31,064 nucleotides of DNA from DAOUMU01 sp034409055 (GCA_034409055.1 DAOUMU010000419.1:1-31064), one strand, 5' to 3'; shown: positions 1 through 6,898, counted from the stretch's first letter. Program-made: numbers and translations. The notes: generated by a model not told the origin, from the letters alone.

Positions 1-21
1 TCATCCCAAAACTTTCGGTGG

Positions 22-93
22 CGTGAAGCGTAAAACGTGAAACGTGAGGATTTATGGCGTAAAAACATCACGTTTCACGCTTCACGTTTCACG
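22..93. repeat. Long imperfect hairpin built of CGTGAA-type units
   Basis: The arms at 22-47 and 68-93 (26 nt each) pair with about three mismatches around a 20-nt loop. Both arms are made of reiterated CGTGAA/CGTAAA words, the same words that form the inner hairpin at 957-1024 and its copy at 30994-31061. It lies just downstream of the alkylation repair gene that ends at 133. It could act as a terminator-like structure for that gene, but no clear U-tract follows on the minus strand, so a dispersed palindromic repeat is the better reading. Confidence 0.75.
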
Positions 94-132
94 GAGTTGG
101 GACAATTATTTTTTCGGAACTACCTAATCTTC

Positions 133-810
133 TCAATCACGTAATCTCTGTTGGATCTTATCGCTGGTTAACTCGCGTAAGGCGTCGGCCGCAATCCACC
201 TGGCCGCTTGGGAATCGATCTGTTGGATCTCCCTGGCCGTTTCAATGGCTATTTTATTCAACCGCCGATTCCGTTTGCCAATTTGCCGCAAGGCCCAATT
301 GACCGCCTTTTTAACAAAGTTTCTGCTGTCCGTGGCCTCTCTTTTGATGATGGGCAAAAACTGTTCAAATTGGCTGTCAGCAGCTTTTTTGTCGTGAACG
401 GCCAGTTGGGTCATCATAACGAAGCCGGCTCGCTTGACAAATTCCTGGCTGTGTTCGCTCCACTCGATCGCTTTTTGATAAGCAAATGCAGTTTTATCAA
501 ACAACTTACCACAGCACTGGTCACACACGTCCCAGGAATCGAACTCCTTGACCCAACGCTCCAGTTGGCTCTCGGTGACCAGTTTGGGGTCGTCGATCAT
601 ACAGGCCAGGATGCGGGCTTCGTGGATGCCAGAGGACCACAGTTGCTCGGCCAGGGTACGGTCTTTCCCGATTTGCCTGGCCATCTGTCTCAGGTTGGGA
701 ACGGAGATGCCGTAGGTATTTTCCGGGTTGATGCCAAAGCGGGCCATCCCGGCCACGGCTTCGGGATCAACTAACGACTGGAGCTTTGCCAACACTTCAG
801 AGTAATCCAT
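133..810 (-). CDS. DNA alkylation repair protein, AlkD-like HEAT-repeat glycosylase family
   Basis: The 225-residue product resembles the COG4912/AlkD family. These are all-helical HEAT-like repeat proteins that remove bulky or cationic alkylated bases from DNA. Family-like stretches are an N-terminal GISVPNLRQMAR, a central SWDVCDQCCGKLFDK, a following FVKRAGFVMM, and a C-terminal RNFVKKAVNWALRQIGKRN. The start is set at the ATG at 810 because GGAGGTGAG sits directly upstream; a longer reading from 840 would begin inside the promoter and ribosome-binding region. The length fits the family. It is monocistronic here, behind a good sigma-70 promoter, and bounded by palindromic repeats on both sides. 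I see the family resemblance; the exact substrate is unknown. Confidence 0.88.
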   Translation of the reverse strand: MDYSEVLAKLQSLVDPEAVAGMARFGINPENTYGISVPNLRQMARQIGKDRTLAEQLWSSGIHEARILACMIDDPKLVTESQLERWVKEFDSWDVCDQCCGKLFDKTAFAYQKAIEWSEHSQEFVKRAGFVMMTQLAVHDKKAADSQFEQFLPIIKREATDSRNFVKKAVNWALRQIGKRNRRLNKIAIETAREIQQIDSQAARWIAADALRELTSDKIQQRLRD

Positions 811-830
811 TGCCTCACCTCCGGGAGTTG

Positions 831-859
831 ATTGTAACACACCTTTTGGCCACCGACAA
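831..859 (-). promoter_or_regulatory. Sigma-70-like promoter of the alkylation repair gene
   Basis: On the minus strand, TTGTCG (854-859) is separated by 17 bp from TACAAT (831-836), which is 5 of 6 to the -10 consensus. Transcription would start near 824, immediately before the GGAGGTGAG ribosome-binding site of the gene starting at 810. The nested palindromic element begins only a few bases upstream of the -35 box. Confidence 0.7.
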
Positions 860-864
860 TACTA

Positions 865-1090
865 TTTCCATCAAACCAGAATTTGGCTTGCCAGCGGGGT
901 AAAAAGTAACTTCCGCTTGATGTCGCTAGCCAACTCGTGAACCCACAGGGCAAGTGACGTAAAACGTGAAGCGTAATGACTTATCTATGCCTTTATTTTA
1001 CGTTTTACGCTTTACGTTTTACGTGGTTGGATGCTGTATGAGGTTGTCGCACCGGAAGTTACTTTTTCATTGGCAATTCTGGTTCTATGT
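865..1090. repeat. Nested palindromic MITE-like element, complete copy
   Basis: Two inverted repeats are nested. The outer arms share AACCAGAATT (874-883 with 1075-1084) and AAAAAGTAACTTCCG (901-915 with 1053-1067). The inner hairpin pairs 957-976 with 1005-1024 (ACGTAAAACGTGAAGCGTAA, one mismatch). Bases 869-1027 recur at 30906-31064 in the same orientation with about nine mismatches by eye and no gaps. There is no transposase ORF, so it would be non-autonomous if mobile. It sits between the divergent promoters of the repair gene (minus) and merR (plus). A target-site duplication is not obvious. Confidence 0.75.
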
Positions 1091-1142
1091 ATTTCGGCGG
1101 TCGCCGGTCATCGGTCGGCGGTCATTTTTAAGGTTTTGTATC

Positions 1143-1171
1143 TTGACAGTATTACGTAACTGTGATAATAT
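1143..1171 (+). promoter_or_regulatory. Sigma-70-like promoter of the MerR-VWA operon
   Basis: A perfect TTGACA (1143-1148) is followed after 17 bp by TAATAT (1166-1171). GATAAT at 1164-1169 overlaps as an alternative -10. The predicted start near 1178 gives a leader of about 135 nt before the MerR start codon. A weaker TTGACA at 1231-1236 with TATCCG at 1254-1259 could be a secondary promoter. Confidence 0.7.
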
Positions 1172-1199
1172 AAAATAAGACAGTACAACGTATCACTGT
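1146..1199. promoter_or_regulatory. Two ACAGT/ACTGT dyads, candidate operator
   Basis: ACAGT-N8-ACTGT spans 1146-1163 and lies in the -35/-10 spacer. ACAGT-N10-ACTGT spans 1180-1199, at and just after the predicted transcription start. A related longer inverted pair is TAACTGTGATA (1157-1167) and TATCACTGTTA (1191-1201), with one mismatch. MerR-family regulators classically bind dyads between the -35 and -10 boxes, so autoregulation by the MerR-type gene starting at 1313 is a reasonable inference. Confidence 0.5.
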
Positions 1200-1227
1200 T
1201 ATATTTATTAGAGAGGAGTTATCACGA

Positions 1228-1313
1228 GTGTTGACACACCAATAATGAAAAAATATCCGTACCGTAGGGCAAACTTAAGTTTGTCCTACAAGGTCTATTT
1301 ACAGAGGAGATAA
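1228..1313 (+). other. Possible chain of two tiny leader ORFs overlapping into merR
   Basis: A GTG at 1228, nine bases after GAGAGGAG (1211-1218), opens a five-codon ORF that stops with TAA at 1243-1245. That stop overlaps an ATG at 1245 (TAATG). The second ORF has 22 codons and stops with TAA at 1311-1313, again overlapping the MerR ATG at 1313. The MerR start itself has GGAG only three bases upstream, which is close for independent initiation. Translational coupling is therefore possible. The second ORF runs over the palindrome at 1264-1289, so chance overlap cannot be excluded. Confidence 0.3.
1264..1289. repeat. Short palindromic repeat, GTAGG-CAAACTT family, copy 1
   Basis: The arms GTAGGGCAAACTT and AAGTTTGTCCTAC form a 13-bp stem with a single G-U pair and essentially no loop, inside the merR leader 24 bases before the start codon. 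Related copies occur at 3406-3432 and 12061-12120, so this is a dispersed REP-like family. In this position it could mask or expose the ribosome-binding region. Confidence 0.7.
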
Positions 1314-2101
1314 TGTCTGAAGAAAAAACTTACACCATCGGCCAGTTGGCCCAGGCAGCGAAGGTGACCACCCGGACGATTCGTTACTACGTCGCCGAGG
1401 AACTGTTGCCAGCGCCAGAGGGGGCCGGCCGGGCGGCGACTTATAGGGATGAGCACCTGGCGCGACTGGAGCTGATCAAGATTCTCAAAGAGGAGTATCT
1501 GCCGTTACAAGAAATTCGGACGCTCTTAAGCGGCTTGAATTACCAGGCGGTGTTGGAGTTACTGGAGGAAAAACAAAAGAGTGACAGTCTACCCCCACCC
1601 GCTCCGAACTCGGCCAAGGAGTATCTGCAAACCCTACTCCGTCCACCTGCTGAACCAACCCGAGCGCCCAGCCTGATGCGCCACAAGGTCAAAGCCCAAA
1701 AGCAGCGCAGCCAAGCCGGCATCATCGGCGAGGAGACGGGGGAGGCAAAATACGAAGCTGAAGACCGGGCTTTGCCTTCAGGGGTTACCCCTGAACCAAA
1801 GACGAAGCGAGCCTCGCCCACTTCGCCGCCCAAGGCAGTGATGGGGACCCTGGGCGAGATTGAGGCCGAAACAATGGGGCTGGCCGCCGAAGTGGGCTCT
1901 GTCCCAATTGACCAAACTGCTTCGTCCTCAGCGGTTCCTCTCCAGCCAGGAGAGCCACAGCCACTGACCCGCTGGCAACGGATTCAGCTCAGCCCTGAGG
2001 TTGAGTTGCACCTCAAAGAAGGGGTTGAAAACACCGGTTTATGGCCAAAGATTGAACAACTGGTCAAAATTGCCCAGCAGCTATTAAGTTCGATCATTTA
2101 A
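1313..2101 (+). CDS. MerR-type DNA-binding regulator with disordered linker and C-terminal domain
   Basis: The 262-residue protein begins with a MerR-like winged helix at about residues 7-75 (YTIGQLAQAAKVTTRTIRYY, then RAATYRDEHLARL). A helical segment follows (LLEEKQKS, near 83-90), then a long Pro/Ala/Glu-rich low-complexity stretch (about 92-210), then a compact C-terminal block (about 215-262) beginning LTRWQRIQLSPEVELHLKEG. No effector-binding domain of the usual MerR subfamilies is recognisable and no metal-binding cysteines are seen. It precedes the VWA gene by 26 bases and shares its promoter, so it probably regulates or partners that protein. The DNA-binding family is clear; the ligand and targets are unknown. 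Confidence 0.85.
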   Translation: MSEEKTYTIGQLAQAAKVTTRTIRYYVAEELLPAPEGAGRAATYRDEHLARLELIKILKEEYLPLQEIRTLLSGLNYQAVLELLEEKQKSDSLPPPAPNSAKEYLQTLLRPPAEPTRAPSLMRHKVKAQKQRSQAGIIGEETGEAKYEAEDRALPSGVTPEPKTKRASPTSPPKAVMGTLGEIEAETMGLAAEVGSVPIDQTASSSAVPLQPGEPQPLTRWQRIQLSPEVELHLKEGVENTGLWPKIEQLVKIAQQLLSSII

Positions 2102-2127
2102 CCTGATCTCAGAAAGGAGACAAAACG

Positions 2128-3402
2128 ATGCAAACGAAAAATTTTGACAAAGTCAGTTTAAACAGCCAAACGGATCGCCAACTGATCCCAGTCAATCAAA
2201 ACAGCGAACGGTACCTGTTGTTGACCCTTCAAGGGCCCACCCTCCCCCGCCAGACGGGCCGGCTGCCTCTCAATTTGAGCCTGATTATCGACCGCAGCGG
2301 CTCGATGAGCGGCAACAAGCTAAAGTACATCAAAGAAGCGGCCATCCACGTTCTGCGCCTGCTGACCCCTGCCGACCGGGCCTCGGTGGTCATTTACGAC
2401 GACGAGGTAGAAATCCTGTCGCCCAGCCGAACCATCACCCCAGACGTGCGGCATGACCTCATTCATCGACTCCAGCAGGTACGCACCGGGGGGATGACCA
2501 ACCTGAGCGGCGGCTGGTTCACCGGCTGCGATCAGGTTGCCAATTACATGAGCAACGATTACCTCAACCGGGCCTTACTCTTAACCGACGGGTTGGCCAA
2601 CGTGGGTATGACCGACCACGAAGCGTTGACTCTGGAAGCCAAGGAGTTGCGCCGGCGGGGCATCAGCACGACCACGTTTGGCGTGGGACACGATTTTAAC
2701 CAATTCCTGCTGCAGAGTATCGCCGATGCCGGGGGGGGACACTTTTACTTTATCGACCAGCCTGACCAGATTCCGAACTACTTTGAGGGCGAGTTGGGTG
2801 AGTTGTTGACCACCGTCGCCCGTGAGATGACCTTGGAAATCGGCCTACCGGCCGGGGTTCAAGCCGACCTGCTCAATGATATGCCTTATGAACAACTCAG
2901 GCAGAGCATGCGCATCTTTCTGGGTGACGCTTACGCCGGCGAGAAGCGTACTTTGGTTTTGAGGTTAAAGCTCCCGGCGGGTACTCGGAGCCGGGATATT
3001 GCCTTGCCACTCACCTTGCGCTACGAAGATGTCCAGCAGCGCCAGCCGGTAGTGGTTGAGGGCCAGGTTATCCACTTTACGGTCAGTGACGTCAAAGCGT
3101 GCGAAACCCAGCCGGTCAATGAATATGTCCTGAGCGAGGCCGGTCGAATGGAAGCCGAGCGCGCCAAAATGGAGGCGTTGCAACGGGAGTACCTGGGTGA
3201 CGTGACCGGAGCGCGAGCGGCTCTACGCCAGGCCAGGGCGGCCATTGCCAAAGCCGCCCCAGCCCCGATGGCGGCGGCTCTCTCGGCAGAATTAGCCAAT
3301 CTGGAAGAAGAAGTCAACCGGGGGATGACAGAGCAGGCCCGCAAGGCCAAGCATTACACCACCTACCAGGCGCAGCGCTCGCGGAAGGATTACAAAAAAT
3401 AA
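2128..3402 (+). CDS. Cytoplasmic VWA-domain protein with complete MIDAS motif
   Basis: The 424-residue protein has a von Willebrand factor A domain at about residues 47-220. The metal-ion-dependent adhesion site is intact: DRSGS (Asp55, Ser57, Ser59), Thr124 in GGMTN, and Asp154 in LLTDG. A beta-rich middle part follows (about 225-325, including KRTLVLRLKLP). The C-terminal tail is charged and helical (about 340-424, rich in Glu, Arg, Ala and Lys) and probably forms a helical bundle or coiled coil. There is no signal peptide or membrane segment, so it should act in the cytoplasm as a divalent-metal-dependent protein-protein interaction module. AAGGAG precedes the ATG. Co-transcribed with the MerR-type regulator; the partner is unknown. 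Confidence 0.88.
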   Translation: MQTKNFDKVSLNSQTDRQLIPVNQNSERYLLLTLQGPTLPRQTGRLPLNLSLIIDRSGSMSGNKLKYIKEAAIHVLRLLTPADRASVVIYDDEVEILSPSRTITPDVRHDLIHRLQQVRTGGMTNLSGGWFTGCDQVANYMSNDYLNRALLLTDGLANVGMTDHEALTLEAKELRRRGISTTTFGVGHDFNQFLLQSIADAGGGHFYFIDQPDQIPNYFEGELGELLTTVAREMTLEIGLPAGVQADLLNDMPYEQLRQSMRIFLGDAYAGEKRTLVLRLKLPAGTRSRDIALPLTLRYEDVQQRQPVVVEGQVIHFTVSDVKACETQPVNEYVLSEAGRMEAERAKMEALQREYLGDVTGARAALRQARAAIAKAAPAPMAAALSAELANLEEEVNRGMTEQARKAKHYTTYQAQRSRKDYKK

Positions 3403-3405
3403 AAT

Positions 3406-3432
3406 GTAGGACAAGTTAGCAACTTGTTCTAC
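3406..3432. terminator. Palindromic repeat between convergent genes, likely bidirectional terminator
   Basis: The arms GTAGGACAAGTT (3406-3417) and AACTTGTTCTAC (3421-3432) form a 12-bp stem with one wobble pair and a three-base loop. This fills the 33-bp gap between the ends of the VWA gene and rsmE. It belongs to the same repeat family as 1264-1289 and 12061-12120. U-tracts are poor on both sides, so termination is inferred mainly from position and stem strength. Confidence 0.55.
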
Positions 3433-3435
3433 TGC

Positions 3436-4173
3436 TCAGTCCCATTCACCCAGGGCGTAAAAGATTGCCGAACAGGCGGCTAACCCGGCTGTTTCCGCCC
3501 GGAGAATACGAGGGCCTAGCCTGACCAGTTCCAGGCCGGCCTGGCGGGCCAGGGCCGCTTCTTCGGCGGTAAAGCCCCCTTCCGGTCCGATGAAAAGGGC
3601 TACCATATCGGTCCTGACGCCGGCCAAGACCTCTTTCAAGGTCAAAGCGGTGGCCTCTGGCCAAAGCATCAACCTGAGTGAATTTGAGCTGGCGTGGCGG
3701 ACGGCCTCAACCCAGGGTATCGCCGCTGCCAATTGGGGTAGCATCCCCCGGCCACTTTGCTCGGCTGCTTCTCGAATGATATGCTGCCAGCGAGGCCGCT
3801 TTTTGGCCAGGGTCTCAACGTCGCGCCCGACGGAGCGTTGGCAAATGGTGGGCACAAAACGACCCACCCCCAACTCCGTGCCTTTTTGGAGGACCCATTC
3901 AAATTTCTGGGCTTTGAGGGTGGCCTGGTATAAGGTCAGGTGCAGGGTGGGCTCATTTTGGATGGGTTGCTGGCCGACAAGCTGGCCCCGGACTGAGCCG
4001 GGTCCAACCTCGGTCAAGATGACCAGCCATTCTATGCCGGAATTATCCAGGACAATAATGTTATCACCCGGCCTCATCCGTAGCACAGTTTTAACCTGGC
4101 GGGCCGTCTCGCCATGCAGGGTTACATAGGGCGGGGTAAGCCAATCAGAGGGGATAAAAAATCGGTGAAGCAC
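3436..4173 (-). CDS. rsmE: 16S rRNA (uracil(1498)-N3)-methyltransferase RsmE
   Basis: RsmE uses S-adenosylmethionine to methylate N3 of U1498 in helix 44 of 16S rRNA in the assembled 30S subunit. The 245-residue product has the N-terminal PUA-like RNA-binding part (MLHRFFI to about residue 70). Its C-terminal SPOUT (trefoil-knot) domain carries the family signatures QKGTELGV (96-103), REAAEQSGR (134-142), GPEGGFT (196-202) and LGPRILRAETA (219-229). Length and motifs are complete. It follows the response regulator gene by 24 bases on the same strand, downstream of prmA. The prmA-rsmE neighbourhood after dnaJ is common in Gram-positive-type genomes. Confidence 0.96.
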   Translation of the reverse strand: MLHRFFIPSDWLTPPYVTLHGETARQVKTVLRMRPGDNIIVLDNSGIEWLVILTEVGPGSVRGQLVGQQPIQNEPTLHLTLYQATLKAQKFEWVLQKGTELGVGRFVPTICQRSVGRDVETLAKKRPRWQHIIREAAEQSGRGMLPQLAAAIPWVEAVRHASSNSLRLMLWPEATALTLKEVLAGVRTDMVALFIGPEGGFTAEEAALARQAGLELVRLGPRILRAETAGLAACSAIFYALGEWD

Positions 4174-4197
4174 CAGATTTTTGTCTAAACTTAAGCC

Positions 4198-4569
4198 TTA
4201 CAACAACTTTTGTATAGAACGAATGACCCGTTCGACGTCAAAGGGTTTGGGAATGTAATCCTCTACCGGAGGCAGATCTTGGATAATAATGTGGCTGCCC
4301 TCAGGCTCCCTGGCGCTAATAACAATCACCGGCACGTCGGCCAGTTTTTTGTCTGTCTTCATGGCCCGGTATACATCCCAGCCATTGATGTCTGGCATCA
4401 TTAAATCAAGCAAGAGGATATCGGGTTTACGTTCCCGCATCATAGCCAGGCCTTGTTTACCAGAAGTAGCCCCGACAACCTTATAGCCGGTTGATTTCAA
4501 GGCCTCGCGAACCATTTCGATAGTGGGCTGTTCTTCCTCAATGTAAAGAATATAAGGTTTTTTTGCCAT
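4198..4569 (-). CDS. Stand-alone response regulator receiver protein (CheY-like)
   Basis: The 123-residue protein is a single receiver domain with no output domain. The acidic pocket is YIEEEQPT (residues 9-16), the phospho-acceptor is Asp55 in LLLDLMMPD, the switch Ser85 is in VIVISARE, and the conserved Lys108 is in YIPKPF. Without a DNA-binding domain it probably signals by protein contact or in a phosphorelay. No histidine kinase is in the window. It lies between prmA and rsmE, has its own strong promoter (4635-4663) and AGGGTG before the ATG, and is probably co-transcribed with rsmE. Its presence in an rRNA/ribosomal-protein methylation context is unexplained. Confidence 0.93.
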   Translation of the reverse strand: MAKKPYILYIEEEQPTIEMVREALKSTGYKVVGATSGKQGLAMMRERKPDILLLDLMMPDINGWDVYRAMKTDKKLADVPVIVISAREPEGSHIIIQDLPPVEDYIPKPFDVERVIRSIQKLL

Positions 4570-4634
4570 ACAACACCCTGCCGTGTGGATTATCTTTGCG
4601 GAACGGATTTTGCCCGACTGTCTGGATCAGGCGT

Positions 4635-4663
4635 ATTTTAGCTTAGATAGGGTATGATGTCAA
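4635..4663 (-). promoter_or_regulatory. Strong sigma-70-like promoter for the response regulator-rsmE pair
   Basis: On the minus strand a perfect TTGACA (4658-4663) is followed after 17 bp by TAAAAT (4635-4640). The -35 box overlaps the last codon and stop of prmA (stop at 4660-4662). The predicted start near 4628 gives a leader of about 58 nt. Confidence 0.75.
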
Positions 4664-5544
4664 TATAAAGAGCTTACGCTGCGCCTCATCACCAGGGCCA
4701 CCCAATCTTCTGCCGGGCGACGTTCGATAAGGCCCAGGTTTTGGGCCGTGGCCGCAGCAGTCACCTCGGCCTCTTGTTCGGCGATCATCCCGGAGAGGAT
4801 AAGTTGGCCGCCAGGGGCCAGGGCTGCGGCCAAATCGGCCATCATCTCAATCAAAATGTGGGCCAAAATGTTGGCCACGACCACGTCCCACTGCCGCCCG
4901 CCGCGGTCAGCCGCCGAGCCGACCGTTGTTTCGACCCGAGAGGCCAGGCCGTTGCGGGCAAAATTTTTGCCAGCCACGCGCACGGCTACCTCGTCCACGT
5001 CGACCGCTCGGACCGGATTGGCCCCCAATTTGGCCGCGGCAATCGACAGAATGCCGGAACCGGTCCCCACGTCAAAGAGACTTTGTCCGGACCAGGAGAT
5101 ATCCTCAAAGATTTTGAGGCAGAGTTGGGTGGTGGGATGCAAACCACTGCCAAAGGCCAGGCCGGGGTCGATTTCGATGACAATATCACCGGTCGTGGGA
5201 GTATACTCGCGCCAACTTGGTTTGACCACAAACTGTTGTCCGACCCGCACCACCTGGAAATGGGTTTGCCAGGACTTGGCCCAGTCGTTCTTACCTACAA
5301 ATTGCAAGCGGGGTTCGGGTAAGCCGTGGGGCAGAGCCTGGCCGATCAGCGACAGCATGGCCTCGATATGGCGTAAACGGCTGTCGTCCTCAGCCGGGAC
5401 AATGGTGCGGACGGTGACCTGATCAAAATCTGGGGCGTTGGTTTCAACAACCGCCCCCCCGTATCCATAGCGGTTAAAAAGCTCGCTCACTGCCTCGGCT
5501 GCTTCGCCATCGATGCCGATGACGGCGATTTCGACGAAATCCAT
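4660..5544 (-). CDS. prmA: Ribosomal protein L11 methyltransferase PrmA
   Basis: PrmA transfers methyl groups from S-adenosylmethionine to the amino-terminal and lysine side-chain amino groups of ribosomal protein L11. The 294-residue product has an N-terminal substrate-binding domain (about 1-70), the linker motif NDWAKSWQTHF (86-96), the family signature DPGLAFGSGLHPTT (126-139), the SAM-binding loop DVGTGSG (158-164) and the active-site stretch VVANILA. Length and motifs are complete. No clear ribosome-binding site is visible before the ATG. It follows dnaJ after a 211-bp gap that holds a terminator-like hairpin and a repeat, so it may be only partly linked to the heat-shock operon. Confidence 0.95.
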   Translation of the reverse strand: MDFVEIAVIGIDGEAAEAVSELFNRYGYGGAVVETNAPDFDQVTVRTIVPAEDDSRLRHIEAMLSLIGQALPHGLPEPRLQFVGKNDWAKSWQTHFQVVRVGQQFVVKPSWREYTPTTGDIVIEIDPGLAFGSGLHPTTQLCLKIFEDISWSGQSLFDVGTGSGILSIAAAKLGANPVRAVDVDEVAVRVAGKNFARNGLASRVETTVGSAADRGGRQWDVVVANILAHILIEMMADLAAALAPGGQLILSGMIAEQEAEVTAAATAQNLGLIERRPAEDWVALVMRRSVSSLY

Positions 5545-5562
5545 ACGCGTCCAAAAATAACA

Positions 5563-5681
5563 AGTAACTATCTACATGTCATTCTGAGGAGCGTAGCGAC
5601 GAAGAATCTCCTATTCCGCCAGTGAAGAGACTCTTCGGCTTCGCTTCGCTGCACCTCAGAGTGACAAGGTGAATAGTTACA
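5563..5681. repeat. Imperfect inverted-repeat element (TGTCATTCTGAGG type), MITE-like
   Basis: The left arm at 5563-5610 (AGTAACTAT, then TGTCATTCTGAGG, then CGAAGAATCTC) pairs imperfectly with the right arm at 5627-5681 (GAGACTCTTCG, then CCTCAGAGTGACA, then ATAGTTAC). Ends that read TGTCATTCTGAG inward are, from general knowledge, a recurrent intergenic palindrome type in many bacterial genomes. There is no ORF inside. It fills the gap between prmA and the dnaJ terminator. Confidence 0.7.
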
Positions 5682-5722
5682 ATAACAAACAGGCTACAAG
5701 TTACCGGTCGACTTGTAGCCTG
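5682..5722 (-). terminator. Terminator-like hairpin downstream of dnaJ
   Basis: The arms CAGGCTACAAGT (5690-5701) and ACTTGTAGCCTG (5711-5722) form a perfect 12-bp stem with a 9-base loop. On the minus strand the stem is followed by TTTGTTATTG, a moderately U-rich tail. Position 34 bases after the dnaJ stop fits an intrinsic terminator closing the hrcA-grpE-dnaK-dnaJ transcript. Confidence 0.7.
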
Positions 5723-5755
5723 CTTTCAAACGAAAATTAGCATAGCCAAGCCACT

Positions 5756-6898
5756 TTACATGCCCAGGGCATCGCGGAGGCGATCAAAAAAGCTCTTTTC
5801 CTTTTGGGGAACCACTTCACGGTCGAGTGTTTTGCCCAGTTCTAGTAACAAGTGGCGTTGTTCTTGAGACAGGTTGGTGGGTGTACGCACTTGAAACGTA
5901 ACGACTTGATCGCCCCGGCCGGCCGTACTGCCATCGCGGCGCAGGCGCGGGACCCCTTTACCGCGCAGACGAATAGAATCACCCGTTTGCGTACCGGCCG
6001 GTATGGTCGTCATTTCTTTACCATCCAGGGTAGGGACTTCTACTTCGTCGCCCAGCGCCGCCTGGGTAATGTTAATAGCCAGTTCCAGATGAATGGTGTT
6101 ATCCTGGCGACGGAAATAAGTATGCGGCTTGACGTTGATCACGACATAGAGATTGCCGGGCGGACCGCCATAGCTGCCGCTTTCGCCCTCACCGGACAGA
6201 CGAATTTGGGTGCCGTGATCCACTCCTGGCGGCACTTTAACCGATAGACGGCGGGTTTTAACCACTCGACCCCGCCCATTACATTCTTTACAAGGAGAGG
6301 TGATAATCTCCCCTCGCCCATGACAGCGGGGACAGGTGGCGATATTGATAAAGAAACCGGTTTGCCGTCTCACCTCACCCGTACCGTTACATTCCGGGCA
6401 GCGAATAGGACTGGTGCCCGGTTCTACCCCGTTGCCGTTACAGGCGGAGCAAGTTTCCTGGCGCGGTACTTCAATTTCTCGCTCTGTACCAAAAACGGCT
6501 TCTTCAAAATCCAGGGTCAATTCGTACCTCAGGTCAGCTCCCCGGCGGGGTGCGCGACCCCGCCGCTGCGTCCGGGCACTAAAGCCGCCAAAACTGCCAA
6601 AAACCTCTTCAAATATTTCAAAGGGATCGCGAAAGCCACCAAAATCGAAGCCACCAAAGCCGCCAGTACTGCTGCCTAATCCGGCGTGGCCGAAGCGATC
6701 ATACACACTTCGCTTTTGCTCATTCGATAGAACTTCGTAGGCTTCATTAATCTCTTTGAATTTGGCTTCGGCATCTGGTTCCTGGCTAACATCAGGATGA
6801 TATTTGCGAGCCATCCGGCGATATGATTTTTTTATTTCATCCTGCGAGGCGCCTCTGGGAACGTCCAATACCTCGTAGTAATCCCGTTTGTTGTTCAT
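5756..6898 (-). CDS. dnaJ: Chaperone protein DnaJ (Hsp40)
   Basis: DnaJ binds unfolded clients, delivers them to DnaK and stimulates its ATPase. The 380-residue protein is a full type I Hsp40. It has the J domain with HPD at 34-36, a Gly/Phe-rich region (about 69-107), and four CxxCxGxG zinc repeats beginning at Cys150, Cys167, Cys189 and Cys203. The C-terminal substrate-binding domains include the PPGVDHGTQIRLSGEGE stretch. It is the last gene of the heat-shock operon, 51 bases after dnaK. That gap carries two copies of GAAACGTT, which I cannot assign to a known site. CIRCE/HrcA control is inferred from the operon promoter. Confidence 0.98.
   Translation of the reverse strand: MNNKRDYYEVLDVPRGASQDEIKKSYRRMARKYHPDVSQEPDAEAKFKEINEAYEVLSNEQKRSVYDRFGHAGLGSSTGGFGGFDFGGFRDPFEIFEEVFGSFGGFSARTQRRGRAPRRGADLRYELTLDFEEAVFGTEREIEVPRQETCSACNGNGVEPGTSPIRCPECNGTGEVRRQTGFFINIATCPRCHGRGEIITSPCKECNGRGRVVKTRRLSVKVPPGVDHGTQIRLSGEGESGSYGGPPGNLYVVINVKPHTYFRRQDNTIHLELAINITQAALGDEVEVPTLDGKEMTTIPAGTQTGDSIRLRGKGVPRLRRDGSTAGRGDQVVTFQVRTPTNLSQEQRHLLLELGKTLDREVVPQKEKSFFDRLRDALGM

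Noticed and set aside
811..840. Upstream start of the alkylation repair gene at 840
   Set aside because: The extra residues are encoded by the promoter and Shine-Dalgarno region; GGAGGTGAG clearly serves the ATG at 810.
771..953. Minus-strand 60-codon ORF over the repair gene promoter
   Set aside because: It covers the promoter and the repeat element and lacks a ribosome-binding site.
966..1178. Plus-strand ORF of 70 codons starting in the nested palindromic element
   Set aside because: It is composed almost wholly of the hairpin repeat, has no ribosome-binding site and its translation resembles no protein; it also ends across the merR promoter.
4741..5422. Long plus-strand ORFs opposite prmA
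   Set aside because: They are antisense shadows of a complete, well-conserved gene and their translations are rich in Arg, Pro and Ser without domains.
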